From positions 1 to 14,214 of the forward strand of contig JAVBLF010000003.1 in assembly GCA_031553675.1 (NCBI GenBank): a stretch of 14,214 bases of DNA, in the 5' to 3' direction. The position numbers were made by a program, and so were the translations under genes. Source of the DNA: JAVBLF01 sp031553675 (GTDB lineage Bacteria > Bacillota > Clostridia > Christensenellales > CALWSW01). The notes below the pieces were generated by a model. The model did not search any database, was not told the DNA's origin, and saw only the letters and a program-made list of their open reading frames with translations. Below are positions 13,972 through 14,214 of this stretch, in pieces; position 1 is the first letter of the stretch; each line of letters opens with the position of its first letter.

Positions 13972-14066
13972 CATGCCCTTGTTTTGGTGTCGCATGTTTC
14001 AGGTATTGAATGTTTTCCGGTCTGGTGCCGATCTGCGTGGATATCAACGCCAATCAAGGGTTGAAC

Positions 14067-14214
14067 TTTGTTCAGGCAAAAATGGGATGATCCTTATGGT
14101 GCGCGGGCGATTGATAATCGCCCCTACAGGCGCATAAACAAGGCTATCGGGATTTAGGGGCGATTATCAATCGCCCCCGCCCCATAAGGATCATCCCCTT
14201 TTTGCCTGAACAAA
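14067..14214. repeat. 148-bp near-perfect inverted repeat at the right window edge
   Basis: The left arm 14067-14126 (starting TTTGTTCAGGCAAAAA) and right arm 14155-14214 (ending TTTTTGCCTGAACAAA) are inverted copies with 57 of 60 positions matching, around a 28-nt loop. Each arm holds a nested palindrome, GGGCGATT-GAT-AATCGCCC. The element is non-coding and may extend past the window. It looks like a MITE or large REP/BIME-type unit, distinct in sequence from the element at 13615-13739. Between the tRNA terminator and this repeat (13972-14066) I see nothing else. Confidence 0.75.

Noticed and set aside
13087..13995. A 302-codon minus-strand frame across gtrA and tRNA-Ser
   Set aside because: It is antisense to gtrA and passes through the palindromic element and the tRNA gene, so it cannot be a real protein gene.

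Overview
The window looks like a chromosomal segment of a GC-rich, anaerobic, Gram-positive bacterium of the Clostridia type (Bacillota). Four things suggest this: a single-chain pyruvate:ferredoxin oxidoreductase, a T-box leader in front of ileS, a surface protein ending in an LPXTG-like sorting signal, and strong AGGAG-type ribosome sites with consensus sigma-A promoters. The genus cannot be fixed from the sequence alone. Most genes look like housekeeping genes, each with its own promoter and terminator.

Layout, left to right. Positions 1-582 hold a minus-strand pair: a GNAT N-acetyltransferase and, 10 nt downstream, the first 20 codons of a probable membrane protein cut by the window edge. 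Positions 583-979 are a divergent promoter region serving these genes and the plus-strand PFOR gene (980-4525). The PFOR gene is followed by a terminator lying between two diverged, inverted copies of a small hairpin element (4536-4742). A plus-strand gene for an unrecognised two-helix membrane protein follows (4841-5635). It converges on nagA (minus, 5691-6833) through one shared bidirectional terminator. Upstream of nagA, also on the minus strand, lies a large VWA-domain surface protein with a Thr-Pro stalk and a VPLTG anchor (6919-8940). An AT-rich intergenic region (8941-9393) separates it from ileS (minus, 9394-12513). ileS is preceded by a 250-nt hairpin-rich segment and a T-box riboswitch with an AUC (Ile) specifier. 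Divergent from that leader is a small GtrA-family membrane protein (plus, 13189-13614), then a 125-bp palindromic element, tRNA-Ser(GGA) and its terminator. The window ends in a 148-bp near-perfect inverted repeat.

Functional links are loose. PFOR supplies acetyl-CoA and reduced ferredoxin. NagA feeds amino-sugar carbon and nitrogen into glycolysis. ileS is regulated by tRNA-Ile charging. The VWA and GtrA proteins belong to the cell surface. I found no phage, CRISPR, defence or biosynthetic cluster. The unusual content is non-coding: at least three different palindromic, MITE/REP-like elements sit in intergenic spaces, one of them starting immediately after a stop codon with a possible 3-bp target duplication.
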